A stretch of 32,956 nt of DNA, taken from contig CAYJOD010000073.1 in NCBI GenBank assembly GCA_964371655.1, positions 1 to 32,956 of the forward strand, read 5' to 3'. Position 1 is the stretch's first letter. Every line of letters starts with the position of its first letter. Origin of the DNA: CAZGSN01 sp964371655 (lineage in GTDB: Bacteria; Desulfobacterota; Binatia; HRBIN30). Both the position numbers and the translations under genes were made by a program. The notes under the pieces were generated by a model. It did not search any database. It was not told the DNA's origin and saw only the letters and a program-made list of their open reading frames with translations. Positions 7,724-15,897 of this stretch are shown here, piece after piece.

Positions 7724-10700
7724 ATGATGGAACGGTTTCCCTCTCATCGAGGTGGCCTCACCGCCGACCAGGTCGCTGTCTTACGCGAGGCGATGGGCCG
7801 ATTCAGCGTAACGGCTGTTGGCCGCGGTACGCGCTACTACGAGCAAGGCCGTGTGGTCGACGTCATGTACGGCGAGGATTCAGTCGGCGCAGTCGTCCTC
7901 GATACTAAGGAGTACGAAGTCGATTGGTTCTGGAACGATGCGGGTTGCATCTCCAATTGCTCCTGCCCGGTAGACTTCGACTGCAAGCACGCCTATGCGC
8001 TTGGCGTCTACATTCTCGCGTGGGTACCGACGCGTCTCGTCACCGCCGCGACTCCGACCAAGCCGAAACAGGAGGTCGTGGCGCCGCCGGATTTGGCGGC
8101 GAGGCTAGGCGCCCAGCGTGACCCGTGGTTGCGGCGCGAGATCCTGCGCCGCGTCCTCACCGCCCCACCGTTGAGCTTTTCTTTCTACGATCGACACGCC
8201 GAGGATATCCTGTCGGCAATCCATTCCGAGCAGGACCCGGAGCTGCAGTGCTGGATGCTGGCCTGTCGCCTCTTGCCACTTGCGCACGGGGTGCTTCCGG
8301 CAGAGCTCGAATCCTACCGTGAGCGTAGCGATCTGCAGGAACGCCACGCGCTACGCGAGCGTCGAAAACTGGCCAGCGACATCGTCGCGTGGGTCTCCAA
8401 CAGAAAGAAAACGGCATCCCGCTCGCTGCGATTTGTCTGGACACTATTACAGCAGCCCGGTGGTGGCTTCGCATTTGTCGGCGAAGCGCGCCTGACCTCA
8501 GCGCGCCTGAACGACGAGGTCCGCACCGACGAGCAACTACGCCAATTGCTCGCGGAGGCGCAAAGCAAACCCGGAACCCTTGCAAGCGAGCAAGAACTGT
8601 TACTCGCAAGCTATTTCGAGGCGACGCCGCACTTCGGCCTCGGCGCTGGGCTCGTGGGTCGTGCCACCAGTCCAGCCACGGCGGTTGCGATGCTGAAGAG
8701 CCTCGACCACGAGAGCGCCGCGATGACATGGGCAACCGACATCGCTCTCGAGATCAGCCGCCGCGCCGGGATCACGCCCGCCACGCCTCTTCGTTTAGCC
8801 GCGCAGCCGCTGCGCGTTCTTCCCTCTGCCATAGCCGTCGATGACGGCGCGCGTATCGAGTTGATCTGCCTCTGGGACGATGGCCGGCAGCGCTCGCTCG
8901 CCGACGTGCTCTACTTCCCGAGTGACAGCTATTCCTACGCGCCCGGCTTTGTTCTCGCCGATGGGTATTTCTTCACGGTCGTTGAAGAGCCGCCAAAGGC
9001 TGTGCGCGATCGCTTTGTGCAACTGGGAGGCCTGCACATCCCGCGAACGCAGTGTGCCGAGGTATTGACGCCGCTGGCGCAGCACTTCGATCACGTTCGC
9101 GACTCCCTCGCCGCGCATAGGCGTTGGGTCAGCGGCATGCCCATCGTGGCGCTGGACCTGCGCGACGACGACTGGCTGCAGATTCGACTCTTCGTTTACG
9201 ATGGCGACGACCTCTGGCTGCCTCATCAAACGCCACCGGCCGGCGCTGTCGTATTCGAGCTGGCACCGACCGAACGCTGGCAGCGCTGGCACGGCCCACC
9301 ACCCGAGGAGGGTGGCGACGGCTACGAACCGATCCGAAGCAGCTCCGACGTCGAGGCCTCGATCGCGGAGCTCAGCGTAAGCGACAGCACCCATGCAATT
9401 CTCGATGACGCGGTGTGGATTGAAGCGCCGGATCCGGAAACGGTAGCACCCGCACTGGCATGGCTTGCGGCCACTGCCGCCCAGCCTGGTAGCAAGGGCG
9501 GGACGCGAGGCAGTTTGCCGGATGCTCCCGACCGCGACATCGGTTGGTGGATGAAAGCCTCGGCGCGGCGCATGGGGGTGTTCGCCGAGCTGTGGGAGAC
9601 ACGGCCCGCCACGGTGCAGTTCTTCGGAACCGAACGGGTGCAGCGGCTGCTCTCCGCCGCCCAAACGGTGCGGCCGAAGCTGAGCATCACGTCCAGCGGC
9701 CTCGACTGGTTTGCGGTCTCGGCGGAGTGGGAAGCCGAAGGCATGTTGCTTAGCGACGCCGACATGGCGAAGCTGCGATCGTCGACCAGCCGTTTCGTCA
9801 AGCTCGCGTCTGGTTGGGTGCGCCGCGATGCCGTCGAAGCCCACGACGCGACGACCGCCGTGCTGGCCGATCTTGGCATCGAGGTCGGAGGCGGCGAACA
9901 GCGTGTCACTCTCTGGCAGCTTGCCGGGGCCAAGCCGGAGAGCCTCGCGGCGCTCGAGCAGATGGGTGCGAATCGCGACACGATTCAAGCGCTGTCGAAC
10001 CTGCGCCATCAGCTGCGCAAGTTCAGAGGTGTCCCCCAAGTACCCGTGCCCAACGATATCACCGCCGAGCTGCGGCCCTACCAAAAGCACGGGCTCGATT
10101 TCCTCGCCTACACGTCGGATCTTGGAATCGGTGTCGTGCTGGCCGACGACATGGGCCTGGGCAAGACATTGCAGGCTCTGGCCTGGTTGCAAACGTTGGT
10201 CAACCGCGACCCACAAGCTGGCCCATGCTTGGTGGTGTGCCCGACCTCGGTGATGCACAATTGGGAACGCGAGGCAGCGCAATTCGCACCTAAGCTACGC
10301 GTGCAACAGCTGGCGCGAGGCGAAGAGAGGCACGCCCTACGCAAGGATATCGCCCGCTTCGACCTTGTCATTACCAACTATGCTCTGCTGCGGCGCGACC
10401 TCGAGCAATGGAAGGGCGTGGAGTTGCGCGCCGTCATCCTCGACGAGGCGCAGAACATCAAGAACCCCGATGCGGCGGTGAGCAAGGCCGCCTTCGCCCT
10501 AGGGGCCCGACATCGACTGGCGCTCACCGGCACCCCGTTGGAGAACCGGCTGCTCGATCTGTGGAGCATCTCGAACTTCGTCAACCCCGGCTACCTCGGA
10601 AACCGCAGCCAGTTCGGCGTTCGTTTCGATCGTATCGACGCCGCACCGCACGCGCGCACGCTACTCGCCGCGAAACTGCGACCGGTCTTGCTGCGCCGTC

Positions 10701-11452
10701 TCAAGCGCGAGGTCGCCGCCGATCTGCCCGAACGCATCGAGGAGCGCCGCGACTGCGAGCTTACCGAGGGGCAGCGCCAGCTTTACCTGGCGGAGCTGCG
10801 CCGCAGCCGCAAGTTGATCGATGAGCTCAGCGATGATCCGAGCGCGCTGCGCAAGAACAAGATCACCATCCTGGCGGCCCTCACCCGCTTACGTCAGATC
10901 TGCTGCCACCCGGTCTTGGCCAAGGGCAAAGCCAGCCTTGGCTCGGGGAAGTTCGAAGCCCTGTTCGAGCTGCTCGAGCCGCTCCTTGCGGAAGGCCATA
11001 AGGTGCTGCTGTTCTCGCAGTTCGTGCAGTGTCTCGCGTTGATCGAGAAGGAGATGGGACGACGCGACATCGCCCATCACAAGCTCACCGGTGCAACTCT
11101 GAAGCGCGAGGCCGTCGTGCAGACGTTTCAAGACGACCCGCGACCATGTGTATTTCTGATCTCGCTGAAGGCCGGTGGAACCGGTCTGAATCTAACCGCG
11201 GCGAGCTATGTCGTCCTCTTCGACCCCTGGTGGAATCCCGCCGTCGAGGCGCAGGCCATCGACCGCACGCACCGCATCGGCCAGGACCGTACGGTGATCG
11301 CCTACCGCATGCTCGCGCTCGGGACGATCGAAGAGAAGATCTGGGAGCTGCAGCAAAAGAAATCGGCGATGGTGCACGACATCCTCGGCGAGGACGGCTT
11401 CGCCCGCGCCCTCAGCCGCGACGACTTGAGCTTCCTGTTGCAGGAGGTGTAG
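7724..11452 (+). CDS. SWIM zinc finger and SNF2-family helicase
   Basis: A 1242-residue ATP-dependent DNA translocase. The SWIM zinc finger is near the N-terminus (C79-x-C81-x5-C87-x-H89). A long middle part (about 100-760) has no recognised motif beyond bacterial SNF2-associated helices. The SNF2 motor is C-terminal: Walker A DDMGLGKT (808-815), DEAQ box (907-910), motif III LTGTPLENRLLDLWS, then helicase C with LLFSQF, SLKAGGTGLNLTAA and the DPWWNPAVEAQAIDRTHRIGQ signature. A TTG at 7685 is also in frame; I preferred ATG 7724 (or 7727). No ribosome site is obvious. These proteins are linked to DNA or RNA-polymerase remodelling; the exact role is unknown. Confidence 0.95.
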   Translation: MMERFPSHRGGLTADQVAVLREAMGRFSVTAVGRGTRYYEQGRVVDVMYGEDSVGAVVLDTKEYEVDWFWNDAGCISNCSCPVDFDCKHAYALGVYILAWVPTRLVTAATPTKPKQEVVAPPDLAARLGAQRDPWLRREILRRVLTAPPLSFSFYDRHAEDILSAIHSEQDPELQCWMLACRLLPLAHGVLPAELESYRERSDLQERHALRERRKLASDIVAWVSNRKKTASRSLRFVWTLLQQPGGGFAFVGEARLTSARLNDEVRTDEQLRQLLAEAQSKPGTLASEQELLLASYFEATPHFGLGAGLVGRATSPATAVAMLKSLDHESAAMTWATDIALEISRRAGITPATPLRLAAQPLRVLPSAIAVDDGARIELICLWDDGRQRSLADVLYFPSDSYSYAPGFVLADGYFFTVVEEPPKAVRDRFVQLGGLHIPRTQCAEVLTPLAQHFDHVRDSLAAHRRWVSGMPIVALDLRDDDWLQIRLFVYDGDDLWLPHQTPPAGAVVFELAPTERWQRWHGPPPEEGGDGYEPIRSSSDVEASIAELSVSDSTHAILDDAVWIEAPDPETVAPALAWLAATAAQPGSKGGTRGSLPDAPDRDIGWWMKASARRMGVFAELWETRPATVQFFGTERVQRLLSAAQTVRPKLSITSSGLDWFAVSAEWEAEGMLLSDADMAKLRSSTSRFVKLASGWVRRDAVEAHDATTAVLADLGIEVGGGEQRVTLWQLAGAKPESLAALEQMGANRDTIQALSNLRHQLRKFRGVPQVPVPNDITAELRPYQKHGLDFLAYTSDLGIGVVLADDMGLGKTLQALAWLQTLVNRDPQAGPCLVVCPTSVMHNWEREAAQFAPKLRVQQLARGEERHALRKDIARFDLVITNYALLRRDLEQWKGVELRAVILDEAQNIKNPDAAVSKAAFALGARHRLALTGTPLENRLLDLWSISNFVNPGYLGNRSQFGVRFDRIDAAPHARTLLAAKLRPVLLRRLKREVAADLPERIEERRDCELTEGQRQLYLAELRRSRKLIDELSDDPSALRKNKITILAALTRLRQICCHPVLAKGKASLGSGKFEALFELLEPLLAEGHKVLLFSQFVQCLALIEKEMGRRDIAHHKLTGATLKREAVVQTFQDDPRPCVFLISLKAGGTGLNLTAASYVVLFDPWWNPAVEAQAIDRTHRIGQDRTVIAYRMLALGTIEEKIWELQQKKSAMVHDILGEDGFARALSRDDLSFLLQEV

Positions 11453-11490
11453 CGACGCCGATCTGAAGGGATTCGGATTCACCGTCTGGT

Positions 11491-11610
11491 ACGCAGAGGT
11501 TCGCAGAGGACAGACTAGAATTGCCGGAGTGTTTGAAGCCACGTCGATCAACCGCTTCGGATCGGCTGGAGCTCAGTCGCGGTCTGGACCCTCTGCGTCC
11601 TCCGCAGGGA
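11491..11610. repeat. Fold-back element with 10-nt CGCAGAGG units
   Basis: The left arm (11491-11515) has tandem units ACGCAGAGGT and TCGCAGAGGA followed by CAGAC. The right arm (11581-11610) has GGTCTGGACCCTCTGCG with TCCTCCGCAGGG, its imperfect reverse complement. The element covers the first part of an N-terminal extension of the mtgA frame, which argues that translation of mtgA starts downstream of it. Confidence 0.6.
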
Positions 11611-11639
11611 GTTTCTTTCGCTTGAATCGAGGCCAACGC

Positions 11640-12353
11640 GTGGAGACCCGTAGACCTGCACATCCAGCTCGACCGCTGCGCCGCTTGCTGATGCGGACGG
11701 TGGTCGGGGTTCTTCTCCTATCTGTCTCCGCGGTCACCTACCTGCGCTTCGCGTCGCCGCTGTTCACGTCCTTCATGATGCAGGCGAAGGTCTCCGCCAT
11801 TCTCTCCGGTCGGCCTTTCGACATCGAGTACCACTGGGTCGGCTGGCAGCGAATCTCGCCCGCCGCCGCCCTCGCCGTGGTTGCAGCTGAGGACCAGAGC
11901 TTCCCGACGCACCACGGTTTCGACTTCAGAGAAATGTATGCTGCCGTCGAAGCCGGTAAGCGCGGTCACAAGCTACGCGGCGCCAGCACGATTTCGCAAC
12001 AGGTTGCGAAGAACGTGTTCCTCTGGCCTGGACGCAGTTGGATCCGCAAAGGCATCGAGGCGTACTTCACGGTTTTGTTGGAAGCGATTTTGCCGAAACG
12101 CCGGATCCTCGAGATCTATCTCAACACCGTCGAGCTCGCGCCTGGCGTCTACGGCGTCGAGGCTGCGGCGCAGCGCTTCTTTGCCAAACCGGCGGCGCAA
12201 CTGACCATGGACGATGCGGCCCGCCTCGCCGCGGTGTTGCCGAACCCGCAGCGTCTGCGGATCGACCCGCCTTCGCCCTACGTCCGCACCCGCGCCGCGC
12301 GCATCGCCAAGGCGGCGGCTCGACTGGGAGCTGGACACTTGCGCGACCTGTGA
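11640..12353 (+). CDS. mtgA: Monofunctional biosynthetic peptidoglycan transglycosylase
   Basis: Polymerises lipid II into glycan strands at the outer face of the inner membrane (GT51 family). From GTG 11640 (GAGG at 11629-11632, 7-base spacing) it has 237 residues, typical for MtgA. One membrane helix is at about 20-35. GT51 motif 1 is AAEDQSFPTHHGFD with E84; motif 2 is RGASTISQQVAKNVFLW (113-129); motif 3 is KRRILEIYLN with E158. The frame is open back to 11529, but that part lies in a fold-back repeat. ATG 11691 is a shorter alternative but would start inside the membrane helix. Confidence 0.94.
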   Translation: METRRPAHPARPLRRLLMRTVVGVLLLSVSAVTYLRFASPLFTSFMMQAKVSAILSGRPFDIEYHWVGWQRISPAAALAVVAAEDQSFPTHHGFDFREMYAAVEAGKRGHKLRGASTISQQVAKNVFLWPGRSWIRKGIEAYFTVLLEAILPKRRILEIYLNTVELAPGVYGVEAAAQRFFAKPAAQLTMDDAARLAAVLPNPQRLRIDPPSPYVRTRAARIAKAAARLGAGHLRDL

Positions 12354-12516
12354 CAGCCGGTGTCCGCCAAGTCCCGCTGCTTGCGAGCCGCAACTCATTC
12401 CCCTAGAGGTACGCGGCCGCGGTGATTTCTCTTCTTGCAAAGGAGAGGGACGAACTCGGAGGAGAACCCCGAGGGAATGACCAATCTCAAGTGCCGCGGC
12501 GCGGAGAAATTTGCCG

Positions 12517-13615
12517 ATGGACGACGTATCACTAAAAGATCGGATTGCCTCACTCGAAGAACGTCTGAGCACGTTCGGGAGGCATCTTTGACGTCGACGA
12601 GCGCGAGAAGCGCATTGCCGAGTTGGACGATCGTGCTGCGGCGCCGGACTTCTGGAACGCCGGAGAAGCGGCGCAGAAGGTCCTAAAGGAGCGCGCCGAG
12701 CTGGCGACGCCGATCGATGGCTGGCGCAAGCTGGTGAGCAGCGTCGAGGACGCCAAGGTGTTTGCCGAATTCGCCGAGGAAGGCGACGACGATTCCAGGA
12801 AAGAAGCTGACCAGAAGCTGAAAGAGGTGAGTGCCGCCCTCGATCTGCTCGACCTGCAGCGCAAGCTCAGCGGCGAGCACGACGCCGGCAGCGCGATTCT
12901 CAACGTCCATCCGGGAGCCGGAGGCACCGAAGCCCAAGACTGGGCCGAGATGCTGCTGCGCCTGTATCTGCGCTGGGCTGAACGGCACGGCTTCAAGGCC
13001 GATCTCGTCGACTACCAGCCCGGCGACGGTGCGGGGATCAAGAACGCGACGATCACCGTCGAAGGCCCGTACGCGTACGGCTACCTGCGCGCCGAAGCCG
13101 GTATCCATCGACTCGTGCGCATCTCGCCCTACGATTCCAACGCCCGCCGACACACGTCGTTCGCGTCGGTCTTCGTCTATCCGGAAATCGAAGACGACAT
13201 CGAGGTCGAGGTCGATGAAGGCGACCTGCGGGTCGACACCTATCGCTCCAGCGGCGCCGGCGGCCAGCACGTCAACAAGACCGATTCAGCGGTGCGCCTC
13301 ACCCACTTGCCCACCGGCATCGTCGTCGCCTGCCAGAACGAACGCTCGCAGCACAAGAACAAGGCCACGGCCATGAAGATCCTGCGCGCCCGTCTCTACG
13401 AGCTGGAGAAACAAAAGCAGCAGGAGAAGATGGACGAGTTTCACAAGACCAAGCGCGATATCGCCTTCGGGAGCCAGATCCGCTCCTATGTCCTGCACCC
13501 CTATCGGCTGGTGAAGGACCACCGCACCGGCACGGAAATGGGCAACGCTGACGCCGTCCTCGATGGCGACATCGACCCCTTCATCGAAGCCTACCTGCAG
13601 TCGCAGGCGCAATAG
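12517..13615 (+). CDS. prfB: Peptide chain release factor 2 with programmed +1 frameshift
   Basis: Recognises UGA/UAA stop codons and triggers peptide release. Translation starts at ATG 12517 (GGAGA at 12503-12507) and runs 24 codons to CTT 12586-12588, followed by in-frame TGA 12589-12591. Skipping T12589 and reading GAC continues the frame to TAG 13613-13615. The product has 365 residues, the usual RF2 length. The site GGGAGG-CAT-CTT-TGA-C matches the classic RF2 autoregulatory signal: Shine-Dalgarno-like GGGAGG three bases before CTTTGAC. The GGQ motif is at 248-250 (SSGAGGQHVNKTDSAVRLTH). The codon-recognition tripeptide, usually SPF, is SPY at 203-205. A simple open-frame caller would start it wrongly at 12623. 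Confidence 0.96.
12580..12592 (+). promoter_or_regulatory. RF2 programmed +1 frameshift site
   Basis: Codons GGG AGG CAT CTT TGA C span the site, with the slippery CTT at 12586-12588 and the stop TGA at 12589-12591. The Shine-Dalgarno-like GGGAGG ends three bases before CTT, the spacing known to stimulate +1 slippage. Low RF2 slows termination at this TGA and raises frameshifting, giving autoregulation. Confidence 0.93.
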
Positions 13616-14082
13616 GTCGCGCCCGACCAAGTCGCCAAGACGTCAGGCCCGGACAGAGCTTGGGAGCCGGGTCCCGGCCACCGCCGACTACGATCGACCC
13701 CGGCTCCGATCGCGACCGCGCCGGCGCCCTGACAAAAGCAGTCGGGCGGGTTGCGCCGCCGCGTTGAAGTATGATACCGAGCTTTCTGTTCCGGTGTCGG
13801 AGCCGGTTGAAAGCGGACTCTGGCGTGGAAGGAAGGGCGACGCGGTTGCTGTTGGGACCGGGCATTCCATTCGTGGCTGGGTTCCGTCACCTGGAAGGGT
13901 TGACGGGGGACGCTTAGGCGAACCGGCAGCGGGGCAGATAAGAACACGACCTGAGGATATGTTGCTGCAGCACACGATTGCGCGAGCAAGGAGAATGGGC
14001 GTGTAGAAAATCACATGTTGCCCGTGGGCGCCTTCGGCTCTTCCCCACCCGGGCAACGCACAGCGAAAGGAGGGAGGACCAT
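13616..14082. other. Intergenic region / long leader upstream of the mltD-like gene
   Basis: 467 bases without a supported gene. Open frames in it have biased Arg/Pro composition and no family. The last 70 bases hold a hairpin (14017-14057) and a strong ribosome site AAAGGAGGGAGG (14066-14077) for the lipoprotein gene. TTGACG at 13900 looks like a -35, but no fitting -10 follows. No known riboswitch consensus was recognised. Confidence 0.5.
14017..14057 (+). promoter_or_regulatory. Leader hairpin before the mltD-like gene
   Basis: GTTGCCCG (14017-14024) pairs perfectly with CGGGCAAC (14050-14057), extended by TGGG/CCCA with one bulge, around a GCCTTCGGC-containing loop. It lies about 8 bases before the purine-rich ribosome site, so it could affect translation. 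There is no T-run, so it does not look like a terminator. Confidence 0.45.
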
Positions 14083-15453
14083 ATGCGGTTCCAAGTGCGG
14101 TTCCAAGCAAGGCTTCTGTTTGGGCTAGCAGTTCTTCTAGGGGGTATCGCCGGCTGTTCTAGTTCGCGGCATGGCGGCTCTATACCAGGCCTCGATCAGT
14201 CCCTCGCCGAGGCCAGTACCCAACCCACGACCTTCCCGTCCGACTACGACCATCCGCAAAGGCTGGGGCAGAGTGGTGATCCGTTCCGGGTCTCGCATCC
14301 ACGCATCGACAACTACGTCGATCGCTTCCAAACCGATCTGCGCGGGTTCTTCAGCGGCGCGTTATTGCGCAGCGGCAAGTATGTGCCGCGTATGATGTCG
14401 ATTCTGGAAAAAGAAGGGGTACCCACGGAGCTGGTGTATCTTCCCCTCATCGAAAGCGGCTACCGTACCCGTGCCGTTTCGCCGGCGGGCGCGGTCGGGC
14501 CATGGCAGTTCATTCCCGGGACTGGGCGGCGCTATGGCCTGCGTATCGACCGCTACGTCGATGAGCGCTGCGATCCGGTGAAGTCGACGCGAGCGGCGGC
14601 GCGCTACCTGCGTGATCTGCACGACATGTTCGGTGACTGGCACCTCTCCCTCGCGGCCTACAACACCGGCGAGGGACGTATCAGTCGCATCCTCGAGTCC
14701 GGCTTGGCCGCCGACTACTGGGAGATGAGCGACAACGGCTACTTGTTTCGCGAGACCGAGGAATATGTTCCGGAATTCCTGGCGGCGGTGCAGATTGCCG
14801 AACACCCGGAGGCGCACGGATTCGAGACGCCGGAGATGGAGACGCTGGAGTACGACATCGTCTCGCTCAAGAGCTCCATTCAGTTGACCACGATTGCGCG
14901 TCTGGCAGGCGCACCCGTCGATGAGATCAAGGATCTCAATCCAGCCTTGCATCGCGGCATGGTTCCCCCGGAGGGATACTCCGTGCGTCTGCCGAAAGGC
15001 AGCAAAAACTCGTTCCAGCTGGCGCTGCTGGTCTATGAGGATGAGATGCGCGAGCTCAACGCTCGGCGCGCTCTGGAGGCGCGCTCGCGCGCTGCCGCGT
15101 GCCACGGAAAGGGCAAGCGCTGCAACGCCCCCAGCAAGAGTGTGGGCGTCGCCACGCCGATGCTGGCGTCGGCAGCGCAGCATCCTGCCAAGCGCGGCGC
15201 TGTGGCCAAACACGTGGTTGCGACCAAGCAAATCGCTGTGAAGAAAGCGGCCGCGCCGGTGGTTGCTTCGGCGCACAAGGGCAAGCCGGCCAAGATGGTG
15301 ACGGCGAAGAAAGCTCCAGCCAGAGCTGCAGCCAAAGCCGTAGCCTCTCGCAAACCGATGCCGAGCACGCGCGCTGCCGGAAAGATTGCGGCGAAGCGGC
15401 CGGCCCCGATCGTCACCGCCAGTCACAAGAACGTCCGCCGCGTCGTCGACTAG
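14083..15453 (+). CDS. mltD: Lytic murein transglycosylase lipoprotein, MltD-like, with basic tail
   Basis: Cleaves peptidoglycan glycan strands to 1,6-anhydro ends, anchored to a membrane as a lipoprotein. ATG 14083 follows AAAGGAGGGAGG and starts a signal peptide ending in lipobox IAGC (C25). The SLT domain has catalytic E124 in LIESGY, then SPAGAVGPWQFIPGTGRRYGL and LAAYNTGEG. One LysM-like segment follows (about 255-306). Residues about 335-456 are an Ala/Lys/Pro-rich low-complexity tail resembling histone H1-like tails (many AAK, KKA, KPA units), unusual for MltD. The tail may bind wall polymers or nucleic acid; this is inference. 456 residues in total. Confidence 0.93.
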   Translation: MRFQVRFQARLLFGLAVLLGGIAGCSSSRHGGSIPGLDQSLAEASTQPTTFPSDYDHPQRLGQSGDPFRVSHPRIDNYVDRFQTDLRGFFSGALLRSGKYVPRMMSILEKEGVPTELVYLPLIESGYRTRAVSPAGAVGPWQFIPGTGRRYGLRIDRYVDERCDPVKSTRAAARYLRDLHDMFGDWHLSLAAYNTGEGRISRILESGLAADYWEMSDNGYLFRETEEYVPEFLAAVQIAEHPEAHGFETPEMETLEYDIVSLKSSIQLTTIARLAGAPVDEIKDLNPALHRGMVPPEGYSVRLPKGSKNSFQLALLVYEDEMRELNARRALEARSRAAACHGKGKRCNAPSKSVGVATPMLASAAQHPAKRGAVAKHVVATKQIAVKKAAAPVVASAHKGKPAKMVTAKKAPARAAAKAVASRKPMPSTRAAGKIAAKRPAPIVTASHKNVRRVVD

Positions 15454-15465
15454 CGAGACGTAGAA

Positions 15466-15481
15466 GCACGGCATGCCGTGC
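15466..15481. repeat. Perfect 16-nt palindrome after the mltD-like gene
   Basis: GCACGGCATGCCGTGC is a perfect palindrome 12 bases after the stop, flanked by AGAA and CTCT that extend it imperfectly. It would form a stable hairpin at the 3' end of the mRNA but has no T-run. It may be a transcript-end stabiliser or a dispersed repeat unit. Confidence 0.55.
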
Positions 15482-15519
15482 CTCTGCAAATCTCAGAGCC
15501 TGTGAAAAGATAGACCTCG

Positions 15520-15586
15520 GGCTTCAGGCCTCAGGGTCCGGATTGCCTTTGTTTGTCCTGAAGCCAGAGGCCGGACGTCTGAGGCC
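15520..15586. repeat. Interleaved inverted repeat
   Basis: GGCTTCAGG (15520-15528) pairs with CCTGAAGCC (15557-15565), and the overlapping GGCCTCAGGGTCCGG (15527-15541) pairs with CCGGACGTCTGAGGCC (15571-15586). The two pairings are mutually interleaved, so either alternative hairpins or a pseudoknot could form in RNA. Confidence 0.55.
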
Positions 15587-15629
15587 AACCGGAAAAGTTC
15601 GCGAGCTCTCAGGTGACCCACGACCCCGA

Positions 15630-15840
15630 GCAGGGCCACGGCAAAATCGTTGACGGAGGGGTGGAGCCGCATCAAGCCTCATTCCGCCAGGTGGCGGACG
15701 AGCCGTCCACGCTCCCAGCGATTTCCTCAAACCAGCGCCCCGAGCGGAATATTATCGCCGGGAGCGCGGGCGGCCCGCCCGCATGGCTCATGACCCCTGC
15801 CGTGGCGCAGGCTCCGTCAGCGACTTTGCCGTGGCCCTGC
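15630..15840. repeat. Long inverted repeat (29-nt arms) upstream of gmhA
   Basis: The left arm 15630-15658 and right arm 15812-15840 (contains TTTGCCGTGGCCCTGC) are reverse complements at 27 of 29 positions, separated by 153 bases. The spacer has its own small hairpins (TCCGCC-AGGT-GGCGGA; GGGCGGCCCGCCC). It encodes no protein. Size and shape resemble a miniature inverted-repeat element, but no target-site duplication was seen. Confidence 0.65.
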
Positions 15841-15875
15841 GACCCCGAGAGCCTTTTGTTTTGTGATGGGCGCTT

Positions 15876-15889
15876 TAGTGCTAGCACTA
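15876..15889. promoter_or_regulatory. 14-nt perfect palindrome before gmhA, possible operator
   Basis: TAGTGCTAGCACTA is a perfect palindrome that ends 8 bases before the gmhA ATG. The position suits a repressor site or ribosome-blocking hairpin. The half-site GCTAGCACT resembles half of the HrcA CIRCE box, but the spacing is not that of CIRCE, so no regulator is assigned. Confidence 0.4.
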
Positions 15890-15897
15890 GCGGCTGC

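Larger units (their letters stand above)
15454..15897. other. Intergenic region with three fold-back elements before gmhA
   Basis: 444 bases without a supported gene. It holds a perfect 16-base palindrome (15466-15481), an interleaved repeat (15520-15586), a long inverted repeat (15630-15840) and a 14-base palindrome near the gmhA start (15876-15889). The upstream extension of the gmhA frame runs through these repeats and is not regarded as coding. Confidence 0.6.

Noticed and set aside
8795..10282. 495-residue minus-strand frame opposite the SNF2 gene
   Set aside because: Antisense shadow; no motif, and the plus strand is an intact helicase.
14000..14082. c-di-GMP-I riboswitch before the lytic transglycosylase gene
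   Set aside because: GCACAGCGAAAGG recalls part of the GEMM consensus, but the order of conserved blocks and the second stem are absent.
15613..15897. N-terminal extension of gmhA
   Set aside because: Runs through an inverted repeat and would add 95 residues not found in GmhA.
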